NCBI GenBank assembly: GCA_963082975.1
Contig: OY720346.1
Location: forward strand, 46,415,296-46,479,295
Length of the DNA stretch: 64,000 bases
Direction: 5' to 3'
From: Labia minor
Taxonomy: Eukaryota > Arthropoda > Insecta > Dermaptera > Spongiphoridae
Shown here: in pieces, positions 49,033 to 59,268 of the stretch
Layout: every line of letters starts with the position of its first letter
How positions within the stretch are numbered: the stretch's first letter is position 1
Translations under genes and position numbers: made by a program
Notes under the pieces: model-generated
Seen by the model: only the letters and a program-made list of their open reading frames with translations
Database searches by the model: none
Told to the model about the DNA's origin: nothing

Positions 49033-49667
49033 TAAGTTGACCTGTGGCCAGGTCCGAACCGACCGACGGTTTGAAATAAATTAATTTCCAGCTACAGAAA
49101 CGATTTCAAATAATTTTCATATATCTATTAATGTAATAAAAAACAGATATGGATACATAAATAATAAATATAAACATTTTTAATTTTATTTTATTTATAA
49201 TATATATGCAAGACCAGGCTGTGACGTCATGAATGGCTGGATGATGTCATATAATTTTAAATCAAGAAAAAACTAATAAATATGATTTTTCTCGAGGATA
49301 AAACCAATACAAAGTGCATGATTCGTAGTGATATATAAAAAAATCTCCTTTGGTGTGAAAATAACCCTTTCCTTCCTATCGTCGATCGCTAATACTACCA
49401 CTTGCGGTTTCCGGAATTGCACCAAAAGTTGATCAATTCATCCCACTGATGCATTAAGTAAATATACCAAATTTCATCAAAATCGGTTGAGCCGTTCAGG
49501 CTGTACACATCTATACGGACGGACAGACGGACAGACGGACGGACAGACATCATGCTAAAAATACTTTTTTCTGTTTAGAAAATGCATGATTCGTGGAGAT
49601 ATGTAAAAATCTCCACATGTGAAATTTGGTGTGAAAACAATACCTCCCTTACTATCGTCGGTCGGTA
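49033..49667 (-). mobile_element. HINE family B copy 4, complete, nested in mariner
   Basis: The plus-strand edges are TAAGTTGACCTGTGGCCAGG on the left and ATCGTCGGTCGGTAA on the right. It has perfect ACCGACCGACG subterminal inverted repeats (near 49060 and 49655), a perfect GACCTGTGGCCAGGTC hairpin, and a (GGAC/AGAC) microsatellite at 49516-49550. It sits in an A-run, whose uninterrupted form is preserved at 51424-51433. Confidence 0.9.
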
Positions 49668-50541
49668 AAAATTGAAACTTCGTTTTTCTTGGTCAGGTTG
49701 GAAACTTTTCATCCCACCCTCGTATATGGTATTTACTTTAATAATATATTTATATTTTTTTTAATTAATGCGAGTTAATTTTAATATATTAAAGAATTGG
49801 AACTAATTTTTATAAAACCTGAAATTAAAGATATTTTAATACTAATAAATAAAATTATTTAATTTAGTGTAAAATTATACTTGATTAATGAATTAGTTTT
49901 TAGTCATGATAATTAATAATCTTGATTGATTATATATGGTATATAATTTACTAAAAAAATGTATTGATTATTAATTTAACGAATAATAAATAAAGAAAAA
50001 TCATCAAGTATTAAGAAATTATTTTTAAAATAGGAATATACACTGGGTGCGCCATTATTTATATCGACTTGTAAACCTTGAATTACATTCATATTATTTA
50101 ATCCATTAATATGAGTTGAGATGTTTGTGAAAACAGGTAAAAAATAAATTTCATAAGATAAAATTAAATAAGAATACCTTATCTATTGATGGAAATCGAT
50201 TGATCTTTTTAAGCTATTCAATATTCATATATCAACATAAAAGTTAACGAACCCTGTATATTCATCGACGTCTAAGTCCAATTTAATTGATTTTGTGTTT
50301 TCTTGGCCTTTTTTTATTTACATTTAATACACCCAGAAAATATATATTTTTATTGATTTTGATATTTATCTCTTGGTGAATTGAGTTCTCTCTCTCTCAA
50401 AAGAGAACAGTTTAATTATTTTCATGCAAAAATCAAATCTATATATCTAATCCTAATTAAATGTCATAATAATGAAACAAAAATGTTAGTGGCTCTTTAA
50501 AAAATTTGGAAATTGTAACTTTTGGCCTGAGCTAGTATATA

Positions 50542-51008
50542 CGAAGGCAGGTGAATAAGTCCGTGACTTTTTGAATTTCCCGTCTCTTAAATAAAATGTT
50601 ACACTGTTCCTGTCAGCAGGCAACTATCAGCTGACTCCTGTCGAAATTTTAACCTGAGTCTTTTAGTTGTTGTTTGATATTCATTAATAGCAGAATACCT
50701 CGTGAGAAGAAAATGGAAAAAAGTGAATTTCATGTGCTCATTAAGCATTTTTTGCGGAAACTGAAACCGAGTTTTTCCGCCTTTTCGAAATGTGGATCCA
50801 GCTCAATTCACCAGTGACCAAACAGGAGTCAAAAAAGTGGGTTTCTCGGGGTGAATCGACACCAAAGATGTCCTCGACAAACTTTTTGGAAGGCATAAAA
50901 ATTTGGAGAAACGTTGGACGAAGTGTATAGAGCTCAAAGGGGACTACGTTGATAAATAAAACCTGTGTTTCATTCAACAAGTCACGGACTTATTGACCTG
51001 TCATATAA
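50542..51008 (+). mobile_element. mariner deletion derivative, same family as 4504
   Basis: The left terminal repeat is CGAAGGCAGGTGAATAAGTC, and the right, on the opposite strand, is GACAGGTCAATAAGTCCGTG. The plus-strand frame starts MEKSEFHVLIKHFLRKLKP (transposase N-terminus at 50713). It then jumps to WIQLNSPVTKQESKKWVSRG, and later KNLEKRWTKCIELKGDYVD, the C-terminus. The bulk of the DNA-binding and catalytic domains is deleted and frames change, so it is dead. It abuts the next mariner at 51011. Confidence 0.85.
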
Positions 51009-51010
51009 TA

Positions 51011-51486
51011 CGAGGGGGGATGAAAAGTTTCCGACCTGACCAAGAAAATCGATGTTTTTAATTTTTTTTTTTTTTTTGTTATATTTTTCAACATCAACAC
51101 TGATACATTTCTCATAACGGTGTTCTAATTAATTTAATTAATTAATAAATTATTTAATTAATTGATTAAATTTGATTTAATTTAATTTAATTTAAGTCTC
51201 ATCAACAGTTATGAATCGACGCAAAAATTCGTTTGGATTACGCCTACAGCGCCAAATTGTCGTTAGAAATGGTTTTTCGAAGCAATTTTTCGTCTAACGT
51301 TAGGAAATGCGGCACCCACATTGCACACAGCTTTCCATATTCAAATGGTTTTGCAAAATATTTCGCACACGTTCAGCTGACATCGTACAGGTCTCAGCTA
51401 TCTTGAATTTTGAAAAATAAAACAAAAAAAAAATTGAAAAACTTCGTTTTTCTTGGTCAGGTTGGAAACTTTTCATCCCACCCTCG
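51011..51486 (-). mobile_element. mariner deletion derivative, uninterrupted sister of 48644
   Basis: Flanked by TA. The left end is CGAGGGGGGATGAAAAGTTT and the right end matches 49680-49722. Over about 220 bp (51195-51423) it appears base-for-base identical to 48795-49030. It lacks family B and so shows the pre-insertion state. It also keeps ACTGATACATTTCTCATAAC near 51097, which is missing in the other copy. Confidence 0.9.
51198..51414 (-). pseudogene. mariner transposase fragment, second copy
   Basis: Same minus-strand content and same stops as the fragment at 48802-49017, including the TVDET catalytic motif. The shared stops mean that the family amplified after it was already inactive, so another element's transposase must have moved it. 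Confidence 0.85.
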
Positions 51487-51799
51487 TATATATGAATATA
51501 TAATAATATATTAAGTTAAAAGGAAATATAATAAGACAAATGGAATTAATGCTAAGGATAAATATATATTAATTAAATTTTTTCCATTAAATAAAAGCGA
51601 AAATCATTTGTCAGGATATAATTATGCCGTGAGTTGACATATCTGTTGGATTTAAAGTTGACTAACTTACGTATATCATAAAGCTGATTAATGAATGTCT
51701 CATTGGTACTCACCGATTTGTATGGTTCAAATCCTGTCGGATGGAGGGGGTGGGGAAAATGCTCCCTCTGAAAAATAAACAAAAAGTCACATTAGTTAT

Positions 51800-52920
51800 A
51801 AATCAAAACAAATAAAATACTTAATAATAATAGCAATCTTTATTCAGCAAATTATTTGGTACATTAACCATAGAAAAAATACAAGATATATGGCCAACAA
51901 TGACCTTGAAATGGTTCAATATATAATACAATGACCGTTCCTATTCATGTATACCCTCTAAATTAAAATTAAAAATATTATTTTATTTTACAAGATAAAT
52001 ATACATTTAACCTTTATTCTATTTATTTAATTAAATAAAATATTCATATATACGAGTAAATACATAAATATTAACTTTCAACAAGTTGCTAATTAAATTC
52101 TCTATAAAAATAAAAAAAAAATATCTTTAATGAACTTAACTTTAATATTTTATGAGAAATAAAAGAAATCCAAAAAAAAAGAAGAAGAATGATTAAATCA
52201 ATTTAACGAACTAGAAATGTTTCATTTTAATTTATAGATTCAATTTTACAATGAATAAAATGAATACGTCAACGATCAAATTGTATGAATGACCCCATTT
52301 TCATTTGAAACCACCTTATTCTCTACCTATTCTATGTAAATAATAATTTCTAGGAAATCCCTGTTTGAATTTATAATAATCCCATTACGCATGTCAGTCG
52401 TATTTTCGTTCGTGCGGTGCTTCATTTAAAGGATTCAATATCTTATCTCTTCAATTTAATTAAAATGATTGCATCGATATGAAGTGAAAGGGAATTGAAA
52501 GGATTAATCCTCTTAGAAAAAAAATATTCCATTTACTTTCATCAGTTAATTATATATACAGTTTGAAATATTATTAACTTGAATGATAAGAACAACAAAA
52601 ATATTTATGCAAATTTATCTATAAATTATACAAATATTACCAATTCATCTGTTTTTATATATCATATATTACTGACGTGGATAAAATTGTCATTGGTAAA
52701 TATTTAAATATATATATTAGAATAATTTTAAAAAATATTATAAAAAAAATATGTTATGAAATAAATATATTATTAATTTTTTCCTGATTTATAAACACTT
52801 AATCTAATTAGTATATGAAATAAAAATAATAAAATAATAATATATGTAAGAAGGTAAATGTAGACTGTGAAAATTAAATGATTACTACAAAGAAAGTTTT
52901 ATTAAAATAATATATAATAA
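51800..52920. other. AT-rich noncoding stretch
   Basis: No gene or repeat is supported. Confidence 0.55.
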
Positions 52921-53582
52921 CTAGTTGAACCCGTTGCAAACGGTGTTTGCAATTTCAGTTTAAAATGAATTTATCGTGGTTTGCAGCAATTAATTAAATA
53001 GTTCTTATAAAACAATATTTTTTGTATACCCAATGATCATTTTTTAGTAATCTGCCTTGAGCGGAGTTTTCTTTAATTTTTGTTTTGATGTTCCGATCAT
53101 GGATATTAAAAAAATAAAAAAACGATATCTTTAAGTTCATGTTTAAAATTGACATTTGTTGGTTGGTTTGTTGTCTTTGGGCTGTTGCCTGTGTATATAT
53201 ATAAATATATAATTTAAATAATAATTTAAATATTTAAATAAAAATCAAATAATTTAATATTTAATTAAATATTTTATTTTAATAATTATATCTATATATT
53301 ATTTATTTTATAACAAATAAAACTTATATAATATAATAGTTTATTTTGAAAGACCTACTGAAAGAACAGAGACGCCACCTAGTGTGTCATTGGGTGCAAC
53401 TTACGGTTACGCTAACGGTGAATGATTATGGCTTTTATATATATATTATAATATTTAAAAAGAAAGTCATTTAATTTCTGCCTGTTAAGTATAGAAAATT
53501 AAAATTTAAATTTATTTCTTATTTATATTAGATACTATTATATTTAGATACAAAGACCGCCTAAAAATGAAAACGTGGTAGG
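52921..53582. repeat. possible unclassified repeat
   Basis: It begins ACTAGTTGAACCCGTTGCAA, resembling the CTAGCTGACCCGGCAAAC type of motif common at repeat ends in arthropods. It contains GAGACGCCACCTAGTGTGTC, another repeat-like phrase, at 53369-53388. The boundaries are unclear, so the call is tentative. Confidence 0.25.
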
Positions 53583-53586
53583 TAAT

Positions 53587-53797
53587 GATTCAATCAAGCT
53601 GAAATTCTATATATAGAAGTTTTATACAATTTTTAATCATGTGAAAAATTATGAAACATATATCTTTATATTTACGTTCAGTATAGAGGAAAAAAATCAA
53701 AACGTTGTAGGTAATGACCCTCTTCCGGTTGAGCTACATTTCTCAAAAGTTGATAGAAAACTACGAATTTTGAATAATGCCCAGGTACCAAATTTTA
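53587..53797 (-). mobile_element. HINE family A copy 4, internal fragment
   Basis: It matches the middle of the complete copies (TCAAGCTGAAATTCTATATA, CCTCTTCCGGTTGAGCTACA, TTTCTCAAAAGTTGATAGAA). Both ends and the microsatellite are missing. Confidence 0.8.
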
Positions 53798-54058
53798 ATA
53801 TTCATAATAAAAATTAAAATAAAAAGTAATAAATAGAAATTTAATTAGTACCTATACATTAGTTAACATTATTTTAGGCTTCATCTGCATTGTATAACTT
53901 CAATCGTTATTTTCAAATCCCTTACCCCCTTACGTATTATGCTTTTGTAAGAAATGCAACTGAATAAATTATATATTTTATTTTTTAAGGATTTTCTCAA
54001 AATTAAACGCGTTTTAGTAATCTAATTGAGTTGTTACATTGGATGTAGTAGAAAATAA

Positions 54059-54265
54059 GTGAAGGTTCTTGAAATGGAGGTTGAAGACAAAGAAGAAGGC
54101 GAGAGGGGGTGTCTTCCCACGGGATTAAGACAAGTATTTCAGGAAGAGATCCTCCTCCGACCGGCCCTAATGCCATTGTCAATCTCAAGGAGGGTAGAAA
54201 AGGGCATCAAAGGATCCGGAACACCCCCCTCTCCTTCCCAACCTCCGCACCCAAGAGCGCAATGA
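54059..54265. other. GC-rich island of unknown nature
   Basis: About 200 bp of balanced composition in otherwise AT-rich DNA. Open frames exist on both strands (for example MKVLEMEVEDKEEGERGCLP on plus), but none has a recognisable domain and no splice pair is convincing. It could be a diverged exon, a regulatory island or an unknown repeat. Confidence 0.35.
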
Positions 54266-54592
54266 TTAATTGATTCAGACAGAAAGAAGGAGAGGACATA
54301 ATGAAGCAAAATGAACAAAGGACCAAGGAGCTGGCTGGGATGCTGTTTGAGAATTAATCTATCGCGTAATTTTAATGAACAAGTTGACACGTGCTAATTT
54401 TTGACAATCAAGAAACTTACAATTAATTTATAAAATTATTCATATTTCAGGACAGCCATTTTTATTAAATAAAAATGAATGTCATATTTATTTATTTATT
54501 TTTTTAATAATGTGAAAAAAAAATGAAAAATATCTATCTATCTATCTAATCTTATTATGCTAGCTAAAATTGTATATTTAAATATATATATA

Positions 54593-55200
54593 AAGGTGTT
54601 CGGGATAAATTTGACACATTTTTAATTAATTAGGTTAGAGATATTAACAGAAACTACTACTCATTTAAAAGTTTGGGCCATTCTTTATTCATATACAAGA
54701 TGGCAGAAAGGTTGGATGACTGGAAGCCACCTCAATCATGGAAGAGAATAACTTGCATCTTGATGATACGCGCCGGCCATCAAAATAAGGATATTATGAC
54801 TGCTTCCCAATGCTCCCTGAACACAGTAAAAACAATCAGGCATGAATTAGAGACTTACAATGGTGACTACGAGGATGTAGCAAGAAGAAAGATCCCAAGC
54901 AGACAATCTGATTGCGTTCGTTCAACAAAATTCCTCGCAAATTTGCAGAAACACGTGTTGAAGAACCCTGGCATTGGAATTCGGGCTTTGTCATGCGAAA
55001 TGAATGTTTCAGCCTCTACTATGAAGCTTGCACTCAATGAAAACCTTCGCAACTACTCATACAAGCAACGCAAAGGTCAGCTGCTCACAGAAAAGGCCCG
55101 TGATAAACGTTTGATAAACGCGAAGAAACTTCTAAGCAAAGTGAAACATCCTGCTGAGCGTAAATGGGTTCTCAGAAACCACTATAACGATTTTTTTTGA
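54593..55200 (+). mobile_element. Tc1/mariner-superfamily element, 3'-truncated
   Basis: The left terminus reads GGTGTTCGGGATAAATTTGA. About 100 bp later the transposase gene begins. The right terminus and the catalytic half are absent, so the copy is truncated after about 55150. Confidence 0.75.
54700..55200 (+). pseudogene. Tc1-like transposase, N-terminal DNA-binding part only
   Basis: The better start is the ATG at 54700 (MAERLDDWKPPQSWKRITCI); an in-frame ATG at 54673 lies upstream. Residues 14-50 (SWKRITCILMIRAGHQNKDI, then SQCSLNTVKTIRHEL) form the first helix-turn-helix. Residues 87-115 (GIGIRALSCEMNVSASTMKL) form the second, as in Tc1/mariner paired-like domains. The frame then runs KGQLLTEKARDKRL and LLSKVKHPAE. 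There homology should continue into the DDE/D domain (a SDEK motif), but instead the frame runs into RKWVLRNHYNDFF and stops. About half the protein is missing, so it cannot transpose. It could in theory still bind ends and act as a repressor. Confidence 0.8.
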
Positions 55201-55236
55201 AATTCACACTATAGATAGTATTTATAAAGAAAAATC

Positions 55237-55300
55237 GAGTTTTATTGATCACATCTCTGGGAAAAATCATCTACATAGTTTTTTCTTAATTTAAATATAT
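55237..55300 (+). repeat. short family B fragment
   Basis: GGGAAAAATCATCTACATAG followed by TTTTTTCTTAATTTAAAT matches the middle of family B (compare 37978-38020). Then comes an (ATAAACATAA)-type array. Confidence 0.5.
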
Positions 55301-55914
55301 AAACATAAATATAAATATAAACATAAACATTCTTTGAATGACAACATGTAGTTATCAAATTTTAAAAAATTAATTTCTGAGGTATGTAAGAATATTTTGA
55401 TGTAATTTCATCGAAATCAGTTCACCAATTTTGAGCCTATAACGTCAAAATTTCCCACCAGAAAGACTTAATTTCTGTGGTTATTGAATATATATTGATA
55501 AAAATAGAGGTATAGTATGTTCTTTTAAATTATTTAAATGGCGATTCGGTGAATCAGGTATTAATATTACCAGCCAAACCCAATAATAATGAATCATTTT
55601 TTTTAACTTAATTACCGAGCCGAGGTTCGGGGTCCCGGTACTTGTGATAATAGGGAAGAATCCTTACGGTATACGCTATACGGTAAAGTTTATATTCATT
55701 TGATAATAAATCCATGGGAAATAAAAAAAATATTTTTTTTCATTCCTAGAATTCTATACTCATTTATTTTATCAATATTTATACAATGATAATAACATTT
55801 ATTAAATTTAAAATTTAATTGGACTTCCTATTTAGATGATAATAATGAACATTACAAAAAAATAATTAAGAATTTATTATTTTGCCAATTTTAAGCAAAG
55901 TCTTGCATCTAGAG

Positions 55915-56306
55915 CAGTGATTCTCAACTTTGTTTTTACCGCGGCGCACTTTTAACGGTTTAAAAATTTGTCGGCACACAAAGAAAAAGATAAGTGTAAA
56001 AGTTATTTACTTACCTATAATAGGCTGTGTAATATAGTTTATGATAATAATCAGGGGTCGGCAACCATTTCTGAAATAATATAACAGGGGTTGGCACACT
56101 TGGTGGTACTTCGAGCCATATTGAAAAATTGAAAATGTTTAAGAGCTTGATCGCAAAAACATTTTACCTTTTTTTTACATATATATATATAAAATAAATA
56201 AGTACTTTTTTCTTAATTTGAACTTTACATTTGTCAATTTTGGTGGCACATTTTGAAAATCTCTCGGCACACAAAAGTGCCGCGGCACATTGATTGAGAA
56301 TCACTG
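55915..56306. mobile_element. hAT MITE, 392 bp (first of two on one target)
   Basis: The left end is CAGTGATTCTCAACTTTG and the right end, on the opposite strand, is CAGTGATTCTCAATCAATG. Subterminal CCGCGGCGCAC and, inverted, GTGCCGCGGCAC extend the symmetry. The octamer ATCTAGAG flanks both sides (55907-55914 and 56307-56314). Two further hAT-type starts, CAGGGGTCGGCAACC (56052) and CAGGGGTTGGCACAC (56085), lie inside, so it may be a composite of several MITEs. Confidence 0.85.
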
Positions 56307-56760
56307 ATCTAGAGCAGTGGTTCTTAAACTGTGGTCCGCGGACCCCTGGGGGTCCGCGGTCCTCGGAAAAAAATCATCGTAAAAATATATACATATATAA
56401 ATATTTAAAGTTCATTGTGTAACTATATCCTCCTAGAGAATTACGGCTATAATTTAATACTATTAATAATACTATTTTATTTTATTAAATTGATAATTAT
56501 GTCAATTAATTTTTTGTGAATAAATAAACATATATAAAAAACTATATATAAAATTTGAATTTTCATCCATTCATTCATTTAAAATCATTTTTCGATTGTT
56601 CCTTTAAAATAACCCCTCTTAGGGGCTCGGAAGGGGAGGCATATAAGGGAATTTTCTTTCACTTTGTTATTGGGGAAAACCAGGGGAGGGGACAGTCTTA
56701 CCCGGAAAAACCCAAATTGTCAGCGTCCACTCTGGGGTTTTAAACAGTTTTAAAGCAAAT

Positions 56761-56870
56761 GTTAATTATAAGTTCATTTCTCAACGAGTTGTATCTTTAA
56801 ATTATTTTTATTAATGTTAATTATAAGTTCATTTCTCAACGAGTTGTATCTTTAAATTATTTTTATTAAT
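56761..56870 (+). repeat. tandem duplication, 2 x 55 bp
   Basis: Two identical 55-bp units (GTTAATTATAAGTTCATTTC...) lie head to tail in the 5' noncoding part of the hAT element. Identity is perfect by eye, so the duplication is young. Confidence 0.9.
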
Positions 56871-57060
56871 TTAATTAATTATAATTAAATTATAGCTAAT
56901 AATAGTTTATTATAGCTAATAATTTTTTTTAATTTTTAGTGTAATTTGCATGATCATTATTTTATAAAAACACTAAACACATTTTGCAATTTCCCAGAAA
57001 GGCTGTTTTTGAGAGTAAGTATAAGTTAGTTTTATGAATAAAAAATATTTATTTTAATAA

Positions 57061-57144
57061 TATTTTAGAATCAAATTACGAAATTAATAATATTTTAGAA
57101 TCAAATTACGAAATTAATAATATTTTAGAATCAAATTACGAAAT
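57061..57144 (+). repeat. tandem array, nearly 3 x 30 bp
   Basis: The unit TATTTTAGAATCAAATTACG plus AAATTAATAA is repeated, the third copy incomplete. It is followed to about 57290 by a looser array of CATTTAAAATGATATTAAA units and then TTATATTTATA triplets, all upstream of the transposase start. Confidence 0.9.
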
Positions 57145-57373
57145 ATATTTATTATATAAATTAATATTCATTTAAAATGATATTAAATCATTTATTTAAA
57201 ATGATTTAAAACATTTATTAAAATGATTTAAAACATTCATTTAAAATGATATTAAAGCATTCATTTAAAATCATATTAAAACATAGCTAGTAAATAATAA
57301 TTCGTTATATTTATATTATATTTATATTATATTTATATTATTGTAGTTCAATGTTAATAAATTACTCCATAAA

Positions 57374-59233
57374 ATGGATCGTTGGCTACAAACTGGTTCA
57401 ACACAGAAACGGAAAGAATCAGATGATGAGGCATCAACAGCAAACTCTACCAAGAAACGCAAAACTAGAAAATATTCGGATGATTATTTATCATTTGGAT
57501 TTACTTATATTTGCAACAATGATGTGGAAAGACCAGTCTGCGTTCTATGTCAGGAAAGTTTATCCAATGAAAGTATGAAACCTGCTAATCTCAGACGTCA
57601 TTTACAAACAAAGCACAGCGAGCATGTTAGTAAGTCTATCGAATTTTTTAAAATGAAAAAAGAAGAACTTAATTCAAGTCAGAAATTGATGGTAAAGACG
57701 GGATCTGGTGGTATGAGTAAGAAAGCAGTAATGGCATCATATGAAGTAGCTCTACTTATTGCTAAAGCAGGAAAGCCGCATAATATAGCAGAGCAATTAA
57801 TTCTTCCTGCTACAAAAGTAATTACAAATATAATGTTAGGAACTAAAGCAGCAAACGATATAAATTTGATTTCATTATCAAATGATACGGTTAAGAATAG
57901 GATTGAAGACATGTCATGTAATATAAAAGAAGAATTAATATCGAGAGTGCGCAAAAGTCACTATTACTCATTACAATTGGATGAAAGTACTGATGTCACT
58001 AATAATGCCAATTTGTTAGCTTTCATTAGATATGAGTTTGAAAATCAAATACAAGAAGATGTATTGTTTTGTGATTCACTACCTTCACGAACGACAGCTA
58101 ATGACATATTTAACAGTTTGAATAATTTTATAACCGAAAATGAAATAGAGTGGCCAAAATGTGTTGGAATTTGCACTGATGGTGCTCGTGCAATGTCAGG
58201 TACAAGAACTGGATTGATTGCTCTTATTAAAAATGTTGCGCCTCAGGTTGTTTGGAATCATTGCTGCATTCACAGAGAATCATTAGCAGCCAAAAATATG
58301 TCACCAGATTTGAAAAGAACATTAGACGAAGTAGTTAAAATTGTCAATTTCATTAAGGCTCGTCCACTTAATTCCAGAGTTTTTAAAATTTTGTGTGAGG
58401 AAATGGGTAGTCAACATACACATTTATTATTACATACAGATGTACGTTGGTTGTCCCGCGGGAAAGTACTCATTCGCCTTTTTGAGCTTCGAGATGAAAT
58501 ACGATTGTTTTTAATAGATGCGCATTTTGAACTGACCGAATGTTTCAATGATTTTATCTGGTTAGCTAAGGTGGCTTACTTGACTGATATTTTTACAAAA
58601 TTGAACGAACTTAATTTGAGCCTGCAAGGTACTGTTGTAAATATATTTAAAGTTGAAGATAAAATAGAAGCAATGATTAAAAAAATCGACTTGTGGTCGA
58701 AACGCATCCAGAACGGTGTATATGAGTCTTTTCCAACTCTCAATGATTTCATAGAAAGCTCCAGTGAAAAATTGCTTAATCAAACGCGTCAATTATTTGT
58801 TGAACATTTAATTACTTTGAAAAGCAACTTCAGGAAGTATTTTTCTACTCCTGATCCTTGCAATAACTGGATCAGAGATCCATTTAATATGGAAATTACA
58901 AATGCTAAACATTTATCTGCACCTGAACAAGATATTCTCGTGGAATTATCATGTGATACAACTTATAAACTAAAATTTAACAAAACTGAATTGAGCAACT
59001 TTTGGTTACTTCTCAGGTCAGATTATCCTGCGCTTGCAAATAAAGCACTTCAACACTTGATTCCATTCTGCACAACATATTTATGCGAACAAGCTTTTTC
59101 GGTACTATTTTATATTAAGTCTAAATATAGAAACAAATTAAATGTAGAGCCGGATCTTAGATTAAAAGTTTCCAATATTAAGCCAGATATTGAGATTCTT
59201 GTTTCAAGAAAACAACTGCATACATCTCATTAA
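57374..59233 (+). CDS. hAT transposase with BED zinc finger, apparently intact, 619 aa
   Basis: Catalyses cut-and-paste movement of the surrounding element in the nucleus. The start ATG at 57374 sits in AAAATGG, a good eukaryotic context. Residues 30-85 hold a BED-type finger: C56-x2-C59, H76 and H81 (VCVLCQ...LRRHLQTKH), DNA-binding. The catalytic domain follows with LDESTD (D203), CTDGARAM (D269), the conserved C297-x2-H300 (NHCCIHRESL), DVRWLSRG with R358-W359, and the C-terminal dimerisation and catalytic region CEQAFSVL with E572. These are the D, D and E of hAT enzymes plus the accessory motifs. The length fits the family (about 600-700 aa). There are no stops, frameshifts or introns. 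The protein resembles the hAT lineage that gave rise to vertebrate ZBED5, FAM200 and SCAND3-type genes. The flanking terminal repeats and 8-bp duplication support a mobile copy over a domesticated gene. Upstream tandem repeats may contain its promoter. Confidence 0.93.
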   Translation: MDRWLQTGSTQKRKESDDEASTANSTKKRKTRKYSDDYLSFGFTYICNNDVERPVCVLCQESLSNESMKPANLRRHLQTKHSEHVSKSIEFFKMKKEELNSSQKLMVKTGSGGMSKKAVMASYEVALLIAKAGKPHNIAEQLILPATKVITNIMLGTKAANDINLISLSNDTVKNRIEDMSCNIKEELISRVRKSHYYSLQLDESTDVTNNANLLAFIRYEFENQIQEDVLFCDSLPSRTTANDIFNSLNNFITENEIEWPKCVGICTDGARAMSGTRTGLIALIKNVAPQVVWNHCCIHRESLAAKNMSPDLKRTLDEVVKIVNFIKARPLNSRVFKILCEEMGSQHTHLLLHTDVRWLSRGKVLIRLFELRDEIRLFLIDAHFELTECFNDFIWLAKVAYLTDIFTKLNELNLSLQGTVVNIFKVEDKIEAMIKKIDLWSKRIQNGVYESFPTLNDFIESSSEKLLNQTRQLFVEHLITLKSNFRKYFSTPDPCNNWIRDPFNMEITNAKHLSAPEQDILVELSCDTTYKLKFNKTELSNFWLLLRSDYPALANKALQHLIPFCTTYLCEQAFSVLFYIKSKYRNKLNVEPDLRLKVSNIKPDIEILVSRKQLHTSH

Positions 59234-59268
59234 ATATGTAAGTTATATTTAATGAGATAGATGCAGTT
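59214..59268 (+). terminator. 24-bp hairpin spanning the transposase stop codon
   Basis: 59214-59237 and 59245-59268 are inverted copies with 22 of 24 positions paired and a 7-nt loop (GTAAGTT). The stop codon TAA (59231-59233) lies inside the first arm. It could help 3'-end formation or block read-through from outside promoters. No role is proven. Confidence 0.6.

Larger units (their letters stand above)
48644..49722 (-). mobile_element. mariner deletion derivative interrupted by HINE family B
   Basis: Flanked by TA. The left end is CGAGGGTGGTCTGAAAAGTT and the right end, on the opposite strand, is CGAGGGTGGGATGAAAAGTT. Inside are a minus-strand fragment of mariner transposase and, at 49033-49667, a complete family B element. 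Without that insertion the element would be about 450 bp, nearly the same as the copy at 51011-51486. Confidence 0.9.

Noticed and set aside
50741-50980. Minus-strand frame of 79 codons
   Set aside because: Antisense to the mariner transposase remnants on the plus strand.
51590-51780. Possible tRNA gene (GGTTCAAATCC near 51724)
   Set aside because: The B-box word is perfect, but the flanking T-stem does not pair and no A-box or acceptor stem lies at the right distance.
57679-57954. Minus-strand frame of 91 codons
   Set aside because: Antisense shadow of the hAT transposase.
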